Notes: generated from the letters alone by a model not told the origin. DNA of 64,000 nt from CBDCTM01 sp965222005 (GCA_965222005.1 OZ244935.1:2542001-2606000), one strand, 5' to 3'. Numbered from the stretch's first letter, positions 51,211 through 59,860 are shown. A program made the numbers and translations.

Positions 51211-51456
51211 ATGGATAAAAAATTAACTCTTAGCTTAAATGAAAGTGTTATAGAGAACGCTAAATTGTATGCTAAGAAAAACAAGATCAGTTTATCAAAA
51301 TTGATAGAAGCCTACTTAAAGTCAATAGTTGACAATAAAACCAAAGATGTAGAAATAACGCCTTTGGTCAAGAGCCTAAGTGGAGTAATCGAATTGCCAA
51401 CAGATTTTGATATTCGGGATGAATACACAAAATACCTCATTGAAAAATACCGATGA
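51211..51456 (+). CDS. Antitoxin, DUF6364-like ribbon-helix-helix
   Basis: An 81-aa protein with a ribbon-helix-helix start: strand KKLTLSLNESVI, helix ENAKLYAKKNK, turn, helix LSKLIEAYLKSIVD (residues about 2-41), matching the DUF6364 family. The C-terminal half (VKSLSGVIELP ... RDEYTKYLIEKY) is the part that wraps the toxin. Its stop overlaps the toxin start by ATGA, so the two are translated together. It probably binds the palindrome at 51170-51202. Confidence 0.85.
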   Translation: MDKKLTLSLNESVIENAKLYAKKNKISLSKLIEAYLKSIVDNKTKDVEITPLVKSLSGVIELPTDFDIRDEYTKYLIEKYR

Positions 51457-51863
51457 AGAAACTGTTTATTGATACAAACATAGTAATTGACTTACTTGCA
51501 AGGAGGAAGCTTTTTTACGAGGAAGCAGCCAAATTATTTTCTTTAGGTGATAAGGAAAAGGTAAAATTGATTGTTTCTTCTTTAACCTTTGCAAATACAA
51601 ATTATGTGTTATCAAAGTTGAATAATTCAATCGTTGCAAGGGACATTTTGGCAAAATTCAAAGTCTTGGTGACGGTAGCAGATTTGAACGATAAAATAAT
51701 TGAACTTTCTTTAAATGATAAATCTTTCTCAGATTTTGAAGATGGCTTACAGTACTATTCTGCCTTAGAATATGAAGCAGATATTATCATTACTAGAAAT
51801 TTAAAAGATTTTAAAAGTTCAGCAATACCAGTAATAACAGCTCAAGCATTCTTGACTCAATGA
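51453..51863 (+). CDS. PIN-domain toxin (VapC-like endoribonuclease)
   Basis: A 136-aa PIN-domain protein, the normal size for VapC-type toxins that cut tRNA or rRNA. The acidic site is seen as Asp7 in LFIDTNIVIDLL, the Glu96/Asp97 pair in FSDFEDGLQYYSA and Asp119 in RNLKDF; the middle glutamate of classic VapC is not evident. The fold order matches the family, including the strand DIIITRN. It follows the antitoxin with a 4-nt overlap. It may be active against a specific RNA; the target cannot be told. Confidence 0.87.
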   Translation: MKKLFIDTNIVIDLLARRKLFYEEAAKLFSLGDKEKVKLIVSSLTFANTNYVLSKLNNSIVARDILAKFKVLVTVADLNDKIIELSLNDKSFSDFEDGLQYYSALEYEADIIITRNLKDFKSSAIPVITAQAFLTQ

Positions 51864-52283
51864 AAAAGGAATCCTGCGGTTAACAATGCGTATATGTATA
51901 TACCACCTAGTCGGCGGAACGCCATACACGCTGGCCATTAGAAATACTCGCCGTAGCTGAGGCTGCGCCTGTGGCATCCCATCCGCTTTTTGCGTCTGCC
52001 TGGCTGCCTGTCTGGCACCAAATAGAGCCGGCAGACAGGGTTCACAAACTCTCGCTTGCTCATGTCTTGTCTAAGCTCCAATTCCTTCAAATCCTACCCG
52101 ATATTCAAACCTTGACTAAGTACTAGTGCGCTGGGAAAAGCTCTTTTTGATTCCTGGTCATGTTGGGCTTGGGGCTGCCTGGTGTAGCGCGTCTGCCCAT
52201 CTGATAAGCCAACTGCGCTTGCGCCAAAACAATTTTTTTTTCTCCCGGCCTGCCTTATCTTTGCCGCGTAAAACAAACAACGC

Positions 52284-53102
52284 ATGGATCAGATCAACAA
52301 CTATTGGCAGACCATAGTTGATATGGCAGTCAAATACGTTCCCAACTTATTGCTGGCTGCTGCCGTATTGATTATTGGTTTTTGGATTGTGAAAAAAATT
52401 AGCCAGGTGGTACGCAAAAGTCTGGCGCGGGCCAAGTTTAATAATGAGATCACACCATACATCATTTCCATCCTCGAAATCGGACTGAAAATTATGGTGG
52501 TACTGAGCGCGGCAGGTATCGTGGGTATCGAGACGGCATCGCTGGTGGCAGTGTTGGCTGCAGCTGGCTTTGCAGTGGGTATGGCGCTGCAAGGCAGCCT
52601 GGGCAACTTCGCCGCCGGGGTAATCATCCTCATCTTTAAGCCTTACAAAGTAGGTGACTGGGTAGAAGTGAAGGACAAGTTTGGCAAGGTAGAGGAGATA
52701 CAGATTTTCAATACCATTGTGGCCACACCGGGGCAAAAGACTCTCATCATTCCCAATGGCCAGGTGATTGACGATGTGGTGACCAATTTGTCGAACAAAG
52801 GCTCGGTGCGGCTCGAACTCAATGTCACCATGCCTTATGAGGAGAGCTATCCCAGAGTGAAGGAGATCATTATGGATGTACTGACGCAAACGCCCAAGGT
52901 GATGAAAGATCCCGCACCTACTGTAGGTATCGAAACCTATGACAGCCACAATATTGTGTTGGCTATCCGACCTTTTGTAGATCCCGATGATTACTGGGAA
53001 GTCACTTTCGATGCTTATGCCCGCATCAAAAAGGCATTTAACGAAAACAGTATTCGGGTAGCTTACTCTGAAGGGGTGGAGATCGGCAGTATTGGGAGTT
53101 AA
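52284..53102 (+). CDS. mscS: MscS-family mechanosensitive channel
   Basis: Small-conductance mechanosensitive channel, 272 aa. Three membrane helices occur: VPNLLLAAAVLIIGFWIV (TM1, about 13-30), TM2 (about 58-82) and the pore helix TM3 (VAVLAAAGFAVGMALQGSLGNFAAGVIILIF, about 88-118), with the glycine/alanine packing pattern of MscS. The beta domain (YKVGDWVEVKDKFGKVEEIQIFNT) and the C-terminal alpha/beta cage follow. It opens on sudden drop of outside osmolarity. A -7 box TATCTTTG at 52256-52263 gives a short leader. Normal length. It is a single gene followed by the unit at 53137. Confidence 0.93.
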   Translation: MDQINNYWQTIVDMAVKYVPNLLLAAAVLIIGFWIVKKISQVVRKSLARAKFNNEITPYIISILEIGLKIMVVLSAAGIVGIETASLVAVLAAAGFAVGMALQGSLGNFAAGVIILIFKPYKVGDWVEVKDKFGKVEEIQIFNTIVATPGQKTLIIPNGQVIDDVVTNLSNKGSVRLELNVTMPYEESYPRVKEIIMDVLTQTPKVMKDPAPTVGIETYDSHNIVLAIRPFVDPDDYWEVTFDAYARIKKAFNENSIRVAYSEGVEIGSIGS

Positions 53103-53136
53103 GTGTAAGCTTGGTTATTTCATACCTATACCCAAT

Positions 53137-53183
53137 TACCCCATTTAGGGTATATAACGGCCTCGCGGAAATTTGTATCTTTG
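53137..53183 (+). promoter_or_regulatory. Inverted-repeat promoter of an orphan transcription unit
   Basis: TACCC (53137-53141) and GGGTA (53148-53152) make the inverted repeat; the -7 box TATCTTTG is at 53176-53183, 23 bp on. Same design as 11375, 19388 and 57340. Confidence 0.6.
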
Positions 53184-53536
53184 ATATGAAATTGGGACAA
53201 AACAAAAAACAAAAACTTCAATATCCGGGCTTTGATGCCCCGTCTTTATAAATCCTGTGAAAAACACAACATCTCCCATACCGACCTTTTGGCGTTCCGA
53301 TTTTTATTACATCCCTGATTGCATTGTAAGATTATTGTAGAAAACTGTATTGATATACAGGCTCTATCGAGCTGAAAAGCCGCCACAAGGTTTTCGGCAG
53401 TAGCTGGTAATGGCTTGCCGAAGCCTGATTAGTTTGATTAGTTATGAAGGTCAAAAACTGTGTACCAAAAGCAAAATAATACTTTAAACAGTTTTTGATC
53501 GTGCTCCCTTTCACTACAATGAAGGGGGCATTTTTT
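53184..53536 (+). ncRNA. Candidate small non-coding transcript (promoter plus terminator)
   Basis: Between the -7 box and a terminator (stem GCTCCCTTTCA with TGAAGGGGGC at 53503-53529, then A and six T) lies about 310 nt with no convincing frame. The only ATG-led frame near its start (53186, 21 codons) begins 3 nt after the -7 box and so is probably not in the transcript. Small hairpins are present (GAGCTGAAAAGC, GCCGAAGCC). The PorP gene downstream has its own -7 box (TATATTTA at 53558), so the unit seems independent. Confidence 0.4.
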
Positions 53537-53583
53537 CAATCCGGCGGAATGTTTTCGTATATTTACAGTGCAAATTCAATCCC

Positions 53584-54540
53584 ATGAAAAGAACATTACT
53601 CCTGGTAATTTACCTTGCAGTCACCCATTTCCTGTCTGCCCAACAGCTTCCACTTTTTACCCAATATCGCGAGCATACCAGCCTAATCAATCCGGCAGCC
53701 ATACATCAGGATTTTCTGCTCCATGATCACAGCCTGTCTTTCGGAGGCTCTTACCGTGTGCAGTGGACCAATTTTGATAATGCTCCGCGCACCCAGGCAT
53801 TGCACGGCAGCTTTGTATTTGGTGATCGCAGCTCATTCAATTTTGTGACTGGCGGCTATCTCATCAATGACCAAACCGGCCCTACCGGCTTTACGGGCTT
53901 GTACGCTCGCTTTGGCGGCATCCTCTCACAAGACCCCGAATTCAATGGCCTGGCTGTAGGGCTGGCGGCAGGGCTGGTGCAATACCGCGTAAATACTTCG
54001 GAGATCAGGCTCCGCGAACTGGGCGATAATCTGGCGGGTGATGACCAGGCACAACTCTACCCGGATGTAGGCTTTGGCGTATTTGCTTATCAGTATATAT
54101 TCGATGGATTTTTGGCAGACAGCCGGGTGTATGGCGGCCTTTCCGTGCCACAGGTGATCGGTCTCGATTTGACATTTGAAAACGAAAACGGCGAGTTTTA
54201 CACCAAAAGAATCCAACATTTTTATGGCCTGCTGGGCTTGTACAAACACTTTGATAATGACAGCTTCCTGGAACCCAGCCTTTGGGTGAAGTATGCGCCC
54301 AATGTGCCGGTCAATATAGATTTTAACATTCGCTACCAGATGGCTGGCAACCTTTGGCTCGGCACCGGAATATCTACAGCCGGGAGCATGCATGTGGAGG
54401 CTGGCTTCTTGATGGGTGAAAATGTGGGCCTCGACAACAACTTCCGCGTTGGCTACGGGCTCGACTTTTTCTTCAGCTCCTTCGGCCCTTCCGTAGGCAG
54501 TACACACGAAATTAATGTAGCCTATTCTTTTGATTACTAA
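53584..54540 (+). CDS. PorP/SprF-family T9SS membrane protein
   Basis: Outer-membrane beta-barrel protein of 318 aa. The signal peptide (MKRTLLLVIYLAVTHFLSAQ) is followed by the family's start QLPLFTQYREHTSLINPA and its repeating beta-strand pattern, with FGGSYRVQW, FNFVTGGYLINDQTGPTG, YARFGGIL, YQYIFDG and the ending HEINVAYSFDY with a terminal aromatic. In Flavobacterium, SprF is needed for export of the adhesin SprB, and sprF-like genes sit next to genes of type B T9SS substrates; the gene that follows 60 bp later encodes such a substrate. The protein therefore probably serves as its dedicated partner. Confidence 0.92.
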   Translation: MKRTLLLVIYLAVTHFLSAQQLPLFTQYREHTSLINPAAIHQDFLLHDHSLSFGGSYRVQWTNFDNAPRTQALHGSFVFGDRSSFNFVTGGYLINDQTGPTGFTGLYARFGGILSQDPEFNGLAVGLAAGLVQYRVNTSEIRLRELGDNLAGDDQAQLYPDVGFGVFAYQYIFDGFLADSRVYGGLSVPQVIGLDLTFENENGEFYTKRIQHFYGLLGLYKHFDNDSFLEPSLWVKYAPNVPVNIDFNIRYQMAGNLWLGTGISTAGSMHVEAGFLMGENVGLDNNFRVGYGLDFFFSSFGPSVGSTHEINVAYSFDY

Positions 54541-54600
54541 ATTTTTTTGAAAATACAGTTTTGTACCGGTTCAATTTGCAGTTCCCAAAAATATAGAATT

Positions 54601-57165
54601 ATGTATTGCAAGCACTCCATATTCTGCCTTTTGCTAATAGCAACATCCTTTGGAGCAAAAGCACAAGTTACGCTAACCGCCGATCCGGTGACCACTACGC
54701 CTAATACACCGTCATTTTGCATGGACATTCTGGCAGATGACTTTGTAGAAATTGTAAATATTCAGTTTTCTATGAATTGGGATATTAACGTCTTGCGATT
54801 GGATTCCATAGCGAATATCAATCTGCCCATGCCTGCCAACTTCTTTGCCAACCTTGCCTTGGCACCTACGGGCTCTATACCCGCCATTTGGCTCGATCCC
54901 TGGGGGGTAGGTGCTACCGTGCCGAATGGCACCTCGATCTTTCAGCTTTGCTTTACGATCGTGGGCAATATTGGCGATTGTTCCAATGTGTCCTTTGTAA
55001 ACCTTCCGCTGAATATGGAAGCTTCGGATGTCAATTCTAATGGTCAGGATATTGGCATTGTTCCTGTTGACGGGCATGCCTGCATAGTAGCTCCTTACGC
55101 CTTTCCCAATACACATATCGAGCACGTCAATTGTGCCGCTCCTACGGATGGCCTCATTGCCATCAATCCGCAGGGAGCTTTGCCCCCTTATAGTTTTCAA
55201 TGGCAGGGCCCGAATGGCTTCAGCTCTACCGATGAGGATATTGATAATTTGGAAAATGGCACGTATTTTCTGACCATCTCCGATGCTTCGACACCTCCGC
55301 TGACCGACACGCTGAGTTTTGTGGTGGAAGGCGATTTTGACGAACCTACGGCCAATGCCGGAGATGGTAGCACTATTACCTGTGATGAGCCTACCATCGA
55401 ACTCAATGGGATCAGTTCTTCGATGGGCTTCCAGTTTAGCTACCTTTGGGCAAGTACGGATGGCAATATTGTAAGCGGCGACAATACGCTGAATCCCACT
55501 GTTGACAGTGACGGCACCTACACACTAACCGTTACCAATAGCATGAATGGCTGCACGGCGGAGTCGTCAGTGGTGGTAAACATCGACACCATTCGCCCGG
55601 TCGCTCAGGCTATGGCCGATAATAATATGGATTGCCAAAATACGGTGAGTCCCCTCAACGGATCGGGTTCGTCAACCGGCAATCAGTTTGAATACCTCTG
55701 GACAACTACCGACGGGCTTATCCTGAGTGGCACCAACAGCCTCAACGCTGAAGCGGGAGGGGCGGGCAGCTACACCTTGCAAGTGCGCAATACGCTCAAT
55801 GGCTGTATCGACACGGCCAGCCTGGAAGTATTGCTCGATACGCTTGCTCCCATTGCGGAGGCCGGCAACAGCGCTCAGATAGATTGTACCGATCCTGAAC
55901 TCCGATTGGACGGCACAGCGTCCTCCAGCGGGGCAGGCCTTAGTTATCTTTGGTCAACCATAGAGGGGCAAATAGTTCAGGATGCCACTACGCTTACACC
56001 CCTTGTGGATGAAGCGGGCACGTATTATCTGGAGGTTGCCAACCAGCTCAATCATTGCCAAAGCTGGGACAGTGTACTAATTGAAAAAGATGATAAGGTA
56101 CCTGCAGTAGTAGTAGCTCCTGACACCTCTATTACCTGCCACGCGCCAGTGATTCTGTTGAGTGGTGACGGCTCTGCCACTGGTAGCGGAATTGTATATA
56201 ACTGGACTACAAGCGATGGCCACATCATCAGCGGAGCGAACACGATTGCTATAGAAGTAGATCAGGCGGGCAGCTACCTGTTGGAAGTGCGCGATACGAC
56301 CAATGGCTGTTTTGATATGGCTGTGGTGGCGGTTGTTGATAATTTGCCGCCGGAAGCTTCTGCTGGAATCGACCAGAGTATTTGCGAAGATGTTGCTACA
56401 GTACAAGGAAACATTGCGCCGGGGCTCACGGGAAGTTGGTCGGGAAGCCCCTCCTTGTTTTTCGATCAACCGGATGGAGCTACCACAAGCGTTGAAGGCC
56501 TATTGCCGGGTGCCAATGAGTTGGTCTGGTCATTGTCGGCTCCGCTTTGCCCCGATTATGATCGGGATACAGTTTTTATAATAGTAGAAGGGATTCCCCT
56601 GGCCGAAGACGACCAATTCAATTTGCCATATGAAGCGATGGCTGCTCCCCTTAATTTGGTCGCCAATGATGATGTGAGCCTTACATCAAGCTGGGTGGTA
56701 CAATTGCTGAGCAATCCAGGGTCAGGCAGTATTAGCCCGCAGGGCGGAGGGCTCTTTAGTTATTCTGCGAGCAGCCAATTTGCCGGCGAGCTAAGCTTTC
56801 AATACGAGCTTTGCAGCGAGCAGTGTCCGTCATTTTGCGATACAGCAAATGTGCTGCTAAACGTTGCGGAAAATGTGGATACTACTGTAGTGGTGTCGAA
56901 TGGGATTACGCCAAATGATGATGGTATGAATGACTTTTTTGTCATTCCCGAGCTGGAAAATTCTCCTGAAGATTTTCCCAACAACGAACTCATTATTTTC
57001 AATCGATGGGGCGACGTTGTGTATAAAGCTGCACCTTATCAAAATGACTTCAACGGCAACAGCACGGATGGCAATTCGCTGCCTCAAGGCACCTATTATT
57101 ATATAATGAGGCTGGACCTGAGCAATAATAAAATATACAGAGGAGACCTCACTATTCTACGTTGA
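54601..57165 (+). CDS. Cohesin-like, Ig-repeat surface protein with T9SS type B C-terminus
   Basis: About 854 aa from the ATG at 54601 (MYCKHSIFCLLLIATSFGAKAQ, signal peptide); an earlier non-ATG codon at 54547 is in frame. A cohesin-like domain (about 22-160: SFCMDILADDFVEIVNIQFS and TSIFQLCFTIVGNIGD) is followed by a SprB-type repeat (about 170-245: INPQGALPPYSFQWQGPNGF), then five PKD/Ig-like repeats of about 85 aa with the pattern ADAG(D/N)..ITC...LxGxxSSxGxxxxYLWxTxDG (about 255-600), a cadherin-like segment (LPYEAMAAPLNLVANDDV) and the type B domain (ITPNDDGMNDFFVIPELEN, IIFNRWGDVVYKA). It follows a PorP/SprF gene by 60 bp and is likely its client. The cohesin-like domain could meet the dockerin-like parts of the giants. 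Confidence 0.9.
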   Translation: MYCKHSIFCLLLIATSFGAKAQVTLTADPVTTTPNTPSFCMDILADDFVEIVNIQFSMNWDINVLRLDSIANINLPMPANFFANLALAPTGSIPAIWLDPWGVGATVPNGTSIFQLCFTIVGNIGDCSNVSFVNLPLNMEASDVNSNGQDIGIVPVDGHACIVAPYAFPNTHIEHVNCAAPTDGLIAINPQGALPPYSFQWQGPNGFSSTDEDIDNLENGTYFLTISDASTPPLTDTLSFVVEGDFDEPTANAGDGSTITCDEPTIELNGISSSMGFQFSYLWASTDGNIVSGDNTLNPTVDSDGTYTLTVTNSMNGCTAESSVVVNIDTIRPVAQAMADNNMDCQNTVSPLNGSGSSTGNQFEYLWTTTDGLILSGTNSLNAEAGGAGSYTLQVRNTLNGCIDTASLEVLLDTLAPIAEAGNSAQIDCTDPELRLDGTASSSGAGLSYLWSTIEGQIVQDATTLTPLVDEAGTYYLEVANQLNHCQSWDSVLIEKDDKVPAVVVAPDTSITCHAPVILLSGDGSATGSGIVYNWTTSDGHIISGANTIAIEVDQAGSYLLEVRDTTNGCFDMAVVAVVDNLPPEASAGIDQSICEDVATVQGNIAPGLTGSWSGSPSLFFDQPDGATTSVEGLLPGANELVWSLSAPLCPDYDRDTVFIIVEGIPLAEDDQFNLPYEAMAAPLNLVANDDVSLTSSWVVQLLSNPGSGSISPQGGGLFSYSASSQFAGELSFQYELCSEQCPSFCDTANVLLNVAENVDTTVVVSNGITPNDDGMNDFFVIPELENSPEDFPNNELIIFNRWGDVVYKAAPYQNDFNGNSTDGNSLPQGTYYYIMRLDLSNNKIYRGDLTILR

Positions 57166-57339
57166 GGCAAGGCATTTTGGCTTTTTAGAGAAGTAGTAGG
57201 TGATAAAGCAAGGAAAGATGTGGCGAAAACATTTGCTTCATAAGTAGTTGGTAGTCAGTTATTTGTGTTAGGTTTTGGCGCGCTTTTCAGATAACAGATA
57301 GCAGAGGGTTCACGTTTTTAAAATTTAGCTATATAAAAA

Positions 57340-57386
57340 ATACCCCTTTTGGGGTATGGCCAACTGAATGGCATCACTTATATTTG
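57340..57386 (+). promoter_or_regulatory. Inverted-repeat promoter of a second orphan unit
   Basis: ATACCCC (57340-57346), TTTT, GGGGTAT (57351-57357) is a perfect 7-bp inverted repeat; the -7 box TATATTTG is at 57379-57386, 21 bp on. It is the strongest copy of the motif seen at 11375, 19388 and 53137. Confidence 0.65.
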
Positions 57387-58046
57387 CATTGTAACAAATA
57401 TGTCCCTTGACCGAAAAACATATCCCATGAAAAATTTTGTACTCCCCTTGTCTTTTCCGTTAGACAACAGGCTTCGCCTTTTTTTAGCTCCTCAATTTTT
57501 CTATCGATCTCTTAGTGGCCCTGTTTAGTCTTTGTCGGTCATGCTACCCCCACGATCAGGCACTTTGAATTGAATGCTTTGTCGCAATCCCTTTTACAGA
57601 GAACTACAACAAATATCCCTTGAACAATATATCAACATATCATCCTCCAATATCTGCTAGTAAGAAAAAACTGCAAGTAAATCAAACTTCATTAGCTTTT
57701 AGTCCCTTGCGAGTAACAGTGAACAACGGTGCGATCGCTTTCGTTTCTCATTGGTTTTACTATAATCCTGTGACCACAACTTATAGTAGCCATCATTCTC
57801 CAGTTTTACTTTCCTACCCTTATGCCTGTTCGTGCGATAGCTTCGTTAGTGATGCCTCCTTACCGGAGCTTCACCACTGTTACTCTTTTTTTAATGGTAC
57901 CAATTCGTCGATGGCCTTGACTACTGCTGAATGTGATGTAGCGAGTCGCCATCCGCACTCAATAAGGTTTTAGTTTAGAGATTCTTATAGATCAGTTTTA
58001 TTAGGAATAGGCCCTTTCTACAAAGGTAGAAAGGGTTTACTTTTTG
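57387..58046 (+). ncRNA. Orphan transcription unit with terminator, no convincing protein
   Basis: The unit runs from the -7 box to a perfect 10-bp stem (CCCTTTCTAC 58012-58021 with GTAGAAAGGG 58026-58035) and a T-rich tail. It holds a short frame at about 57427 (MKNFVLPLSFPL, about 34 codons) and one of 117 codons at 57620-57973 that is Ser-, His- and Tyr-rich, lacks a signal peptide and does not look like a folded protein. It may be a non-coding RNA, a leader whose gene was lost, or a coding unit for a small peptide. The gap 57166-57339 is empty. Confidence 0.4.
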
Positions 58047-58070
58047 GCGGTGGCCAGACACAGCGGTCAT

Positions 58071-58151
58071 CTCCCCATCTCCCCAACTCCCCATCTCCCC
58101 AACTCCCCATCTCCCCAACTCCCCATCTCCCCAACTCCCCAACTCCCCATC
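58071..58151. repeat. 16-bp tandem repeat tract
   Basis: About four to five copies of CTCCCCAACTCCCCAT with small variations fill 81 bp, pyrimidine-pure on the plus strand except for A. It lies just beyond the stop of the DUF547 gene. Such tracts vary in length by slippage. It is not a CRISPR, as there are no spacers. Confidence 0.88.
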
Positions 58152-58158
58152 TTCTTAC

Positions 58159-59715
58159 TTAACGTTGATACCGGATACCCAAATTAAAAGTACGCGGCCG
58201 ACTGAATCCTACATACCGCTCTATGGGTGCCAAGTAAGTGTAGAGCAATTCTACTTCAAGTTGTGGCGTGATGAAAAATTTGCTGCCCACACCAAACTCG
58301 TAAGGCACGGTAGTGGTGGCATACACTGTCCAGCGGTTGGTAGGAAAGTAGCTGAAAAATAGTTTGAAAAACGAGTCGATGTGAAATTCCGGAGCCAGGC
58401 TCGTCCATAAACTGAGCTCCGAAAAAAGTTGGAAACGATTACCGATCAGCCGATCATAAAAAAGTTGGGAAAAGGAAATAAAGCGACCATCCAGATCATC
58501 TTGCACAGGAAAATAAAGTGTTTGCTGCAACGACAGATTTCCTCTGCTGCGCAAAGGATTGAACTTGACCTTTGGACCAATATGCGCAATGCCGGCAGCA
58601 CCCGTAGTTTCCAACAAACCACCCTCCCAATCGCGCAGGCTGTCGCGCCCGCTATGCCCCGGACTGCCGCAAAAGCTACCTTCTGCCAAATTGCGCCCCG
58701 GCGCATCGCAGCGGAAGCTCTGAATTTCCCGGAAAGTACGCAGCCCCAAGGCCCGAAAAGGCAAAGCGTCGGAAAAGTCATTCAGTAGATTCGATTTCAG
58801 CACTACATCAAAACCAATATTCAGCTGCTCATTCTGACCATATAAATACTGAATAAAGCTTGAGAAGTAGGTGTCGCGGCTATTGAGTTGCTCGAAGCCA
58901 TCGAAATCTTTTTGAGTATATACCGAATTGAATACTTTGATCTCCCGCTGTCCCGGCTGCAGCAAGACGGAAGCCCGATAGGCCTGCTGGTTGGTAGCCG
59001 ACAGAGTGGCAAGCCGGTCATTGAGCTGCCAGTTGTACGAATGGAATTCAAGCTTTGTATTAGCTGGATAAGGCTGCTGGCGATAGTGATTGATAAAGGC
59101 GAGCAATCCTCCGGCCACCTGAAATTCTTTGCGATACCAATTCATCCATTCGGGCAGGGATAATTTGTCAGCCCTTACCAATTGAAGCTGTTCGGGGTCA
59201 TTGATGAGTTTGCTTGCTTGCTCATCAAGTTGCTGTTCCACCAGCTCAGGTCGATAGGCCCTGCTGAGCAAGGGTGGGCAGGAACGGGCAGCACAAACAA
59301 GCCCGAAATGTAAACGCACATCTTGAAAATGGGCAAGTATTCTTTTTTCAAAATTATCGAGGCTCATGGATTCGCCGCCAAACTGGTGAGTGGCCTGGTT
59401 AAAAAAACCGGGAATGGATTTTGGCGAAGCTACCGGATAAGCAGCCAGCACCTTGTGGATGCTTACTAAATTGTACGCATTGATAGCGAATGCCTTGCTG
59501 CCGTCGTCCGCCTCGTGCTTGGCAATGTGGTCAATAAGCTGGCCGAGCAGAATCGGCTCTTTTTGAATGGCGGTATAATCCACCAAGCCGTCCATGACAA
59601 ATGTTTGGAAAAAGCGATCGGCTTCATCGTAAAAATGCTGCGTAGCCCCCGGCAAGGAAGTAAGGCACCAAAGGCAGAGTATTGAAAAGATGTGGCTGTA
59701 AAAAGCTGTTTGCAT
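58159..59715 (-). CDS. DUF547 protein fused to a predicted outer-membrane beta-barrel
   Basis: A 518-aa protein. After a signal peptide (HIFSILCLWCLTSLPGA) comes a full DUF547 domain (about 30-235) with its typical parts: GLVDYTAIQKEP, AFAINAYNLVSIHKVL, LDNFEKRIL, DVRLHFGLVCAARSCPPL and LPEWMNWYRKEF. The Cys in the AARSCPPL stretch is conserved in the family, whose function is unknown; it may be a papain-like fold. Residues about 240-518 alternate strands and turns (IKVFNSVYTQKDF, LNIGFDVVLKSNLL, LQQTLYFPVQDD, FQLFSELSLWTSL, LEVELLYTYL) and end with the strand TFNLGIRYQR, as in outer-membrane barrels of 10-12 strands. DUF547 proteins are usually only about 250 aa, so the fusion is notable. 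Confidence 0.78.
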   Translation of the reverse strand: MQTAFYSHIFSILCLWCLTSLPGATQHFYDEADRFFQTFVMDGLVDYTAIQKEPILLGQLIDHIAKHEADDGSKAFAINAYNLVSIHKVLAAYPVASPKSIPGFFNQATHQFGGESMSLDNFEKRILAHFQDVRLHFGLVCAARSCPPLLSRAYRPELVEQQLDEQASKLINDPEQLQLVRADKLSLPEWMNWYRKEFQVAGGLLAFINHYRQQPYPANTKLEFHSYNWQLNDRLATLSATNQQAYRASVLLQPGQREIKVFNSVYTQKDFDGFEQLNSRDTYFSSFIQYLYGQNEQLNIGFDVVLKSNLLNDFSDALPFRALGLRTFREIQSFRCDAPGRNLAEGSFCGSPGHSGRDSLRDWEGGLLETTGAAGIAHIGPKVKFNPLRSRGNLSLQQTLYFPVQDDLDGRFISFSQLFYDRLIGNRFQLFSELSLWTSLAPEFHIDSFFKLFFSYFPTNRWTVYATTTVPYEFGVGSKFFITPQLEVELLYTYLAPIERYVGFSRPRTFNLGIRYQR

Positions 59716-59860
59716 CTGGCTGATTGCTGTGGTTTAAATCTTGTACGAATTGTACGCCAAAAACAACTAATGCATTGCAAAAGGCAGCTGCAATGTAGGC
59801 TAATTGTCTTATTCAAAACAAAGAACCATGGATTGAAAGGCAAATAAGTTTCAGGTATTG

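Larger units (their letters stand above)
51124..52139. repeat. Direct repeats flanking the toxin-antitoxin module
   Basis: ACTAGTGTGCTGGGAAAA at 51124-51141 and ACTAGTGCGCTGGGAAAA at 52122-52139 differ at one base and stand 998 bp apart. The only genes between them are the antitoxin and toxin. From 51864 to 52121 nothing else is coded. They could be insertion scars or a dispersed repeat. Confidence 0.6.

Noticed and set aside
57620..57973. A 117-codon frame as a gene
   Set aside because: Low-complexity Ser/His/Tyr composition, no domain, no signal peptide; kept only as part of an orphan transcription unit.
58071..58151. Possible CRISPR array
   Set aside because: Short tandem units without unique spacers and no cas genes nearby; a slippage tract.
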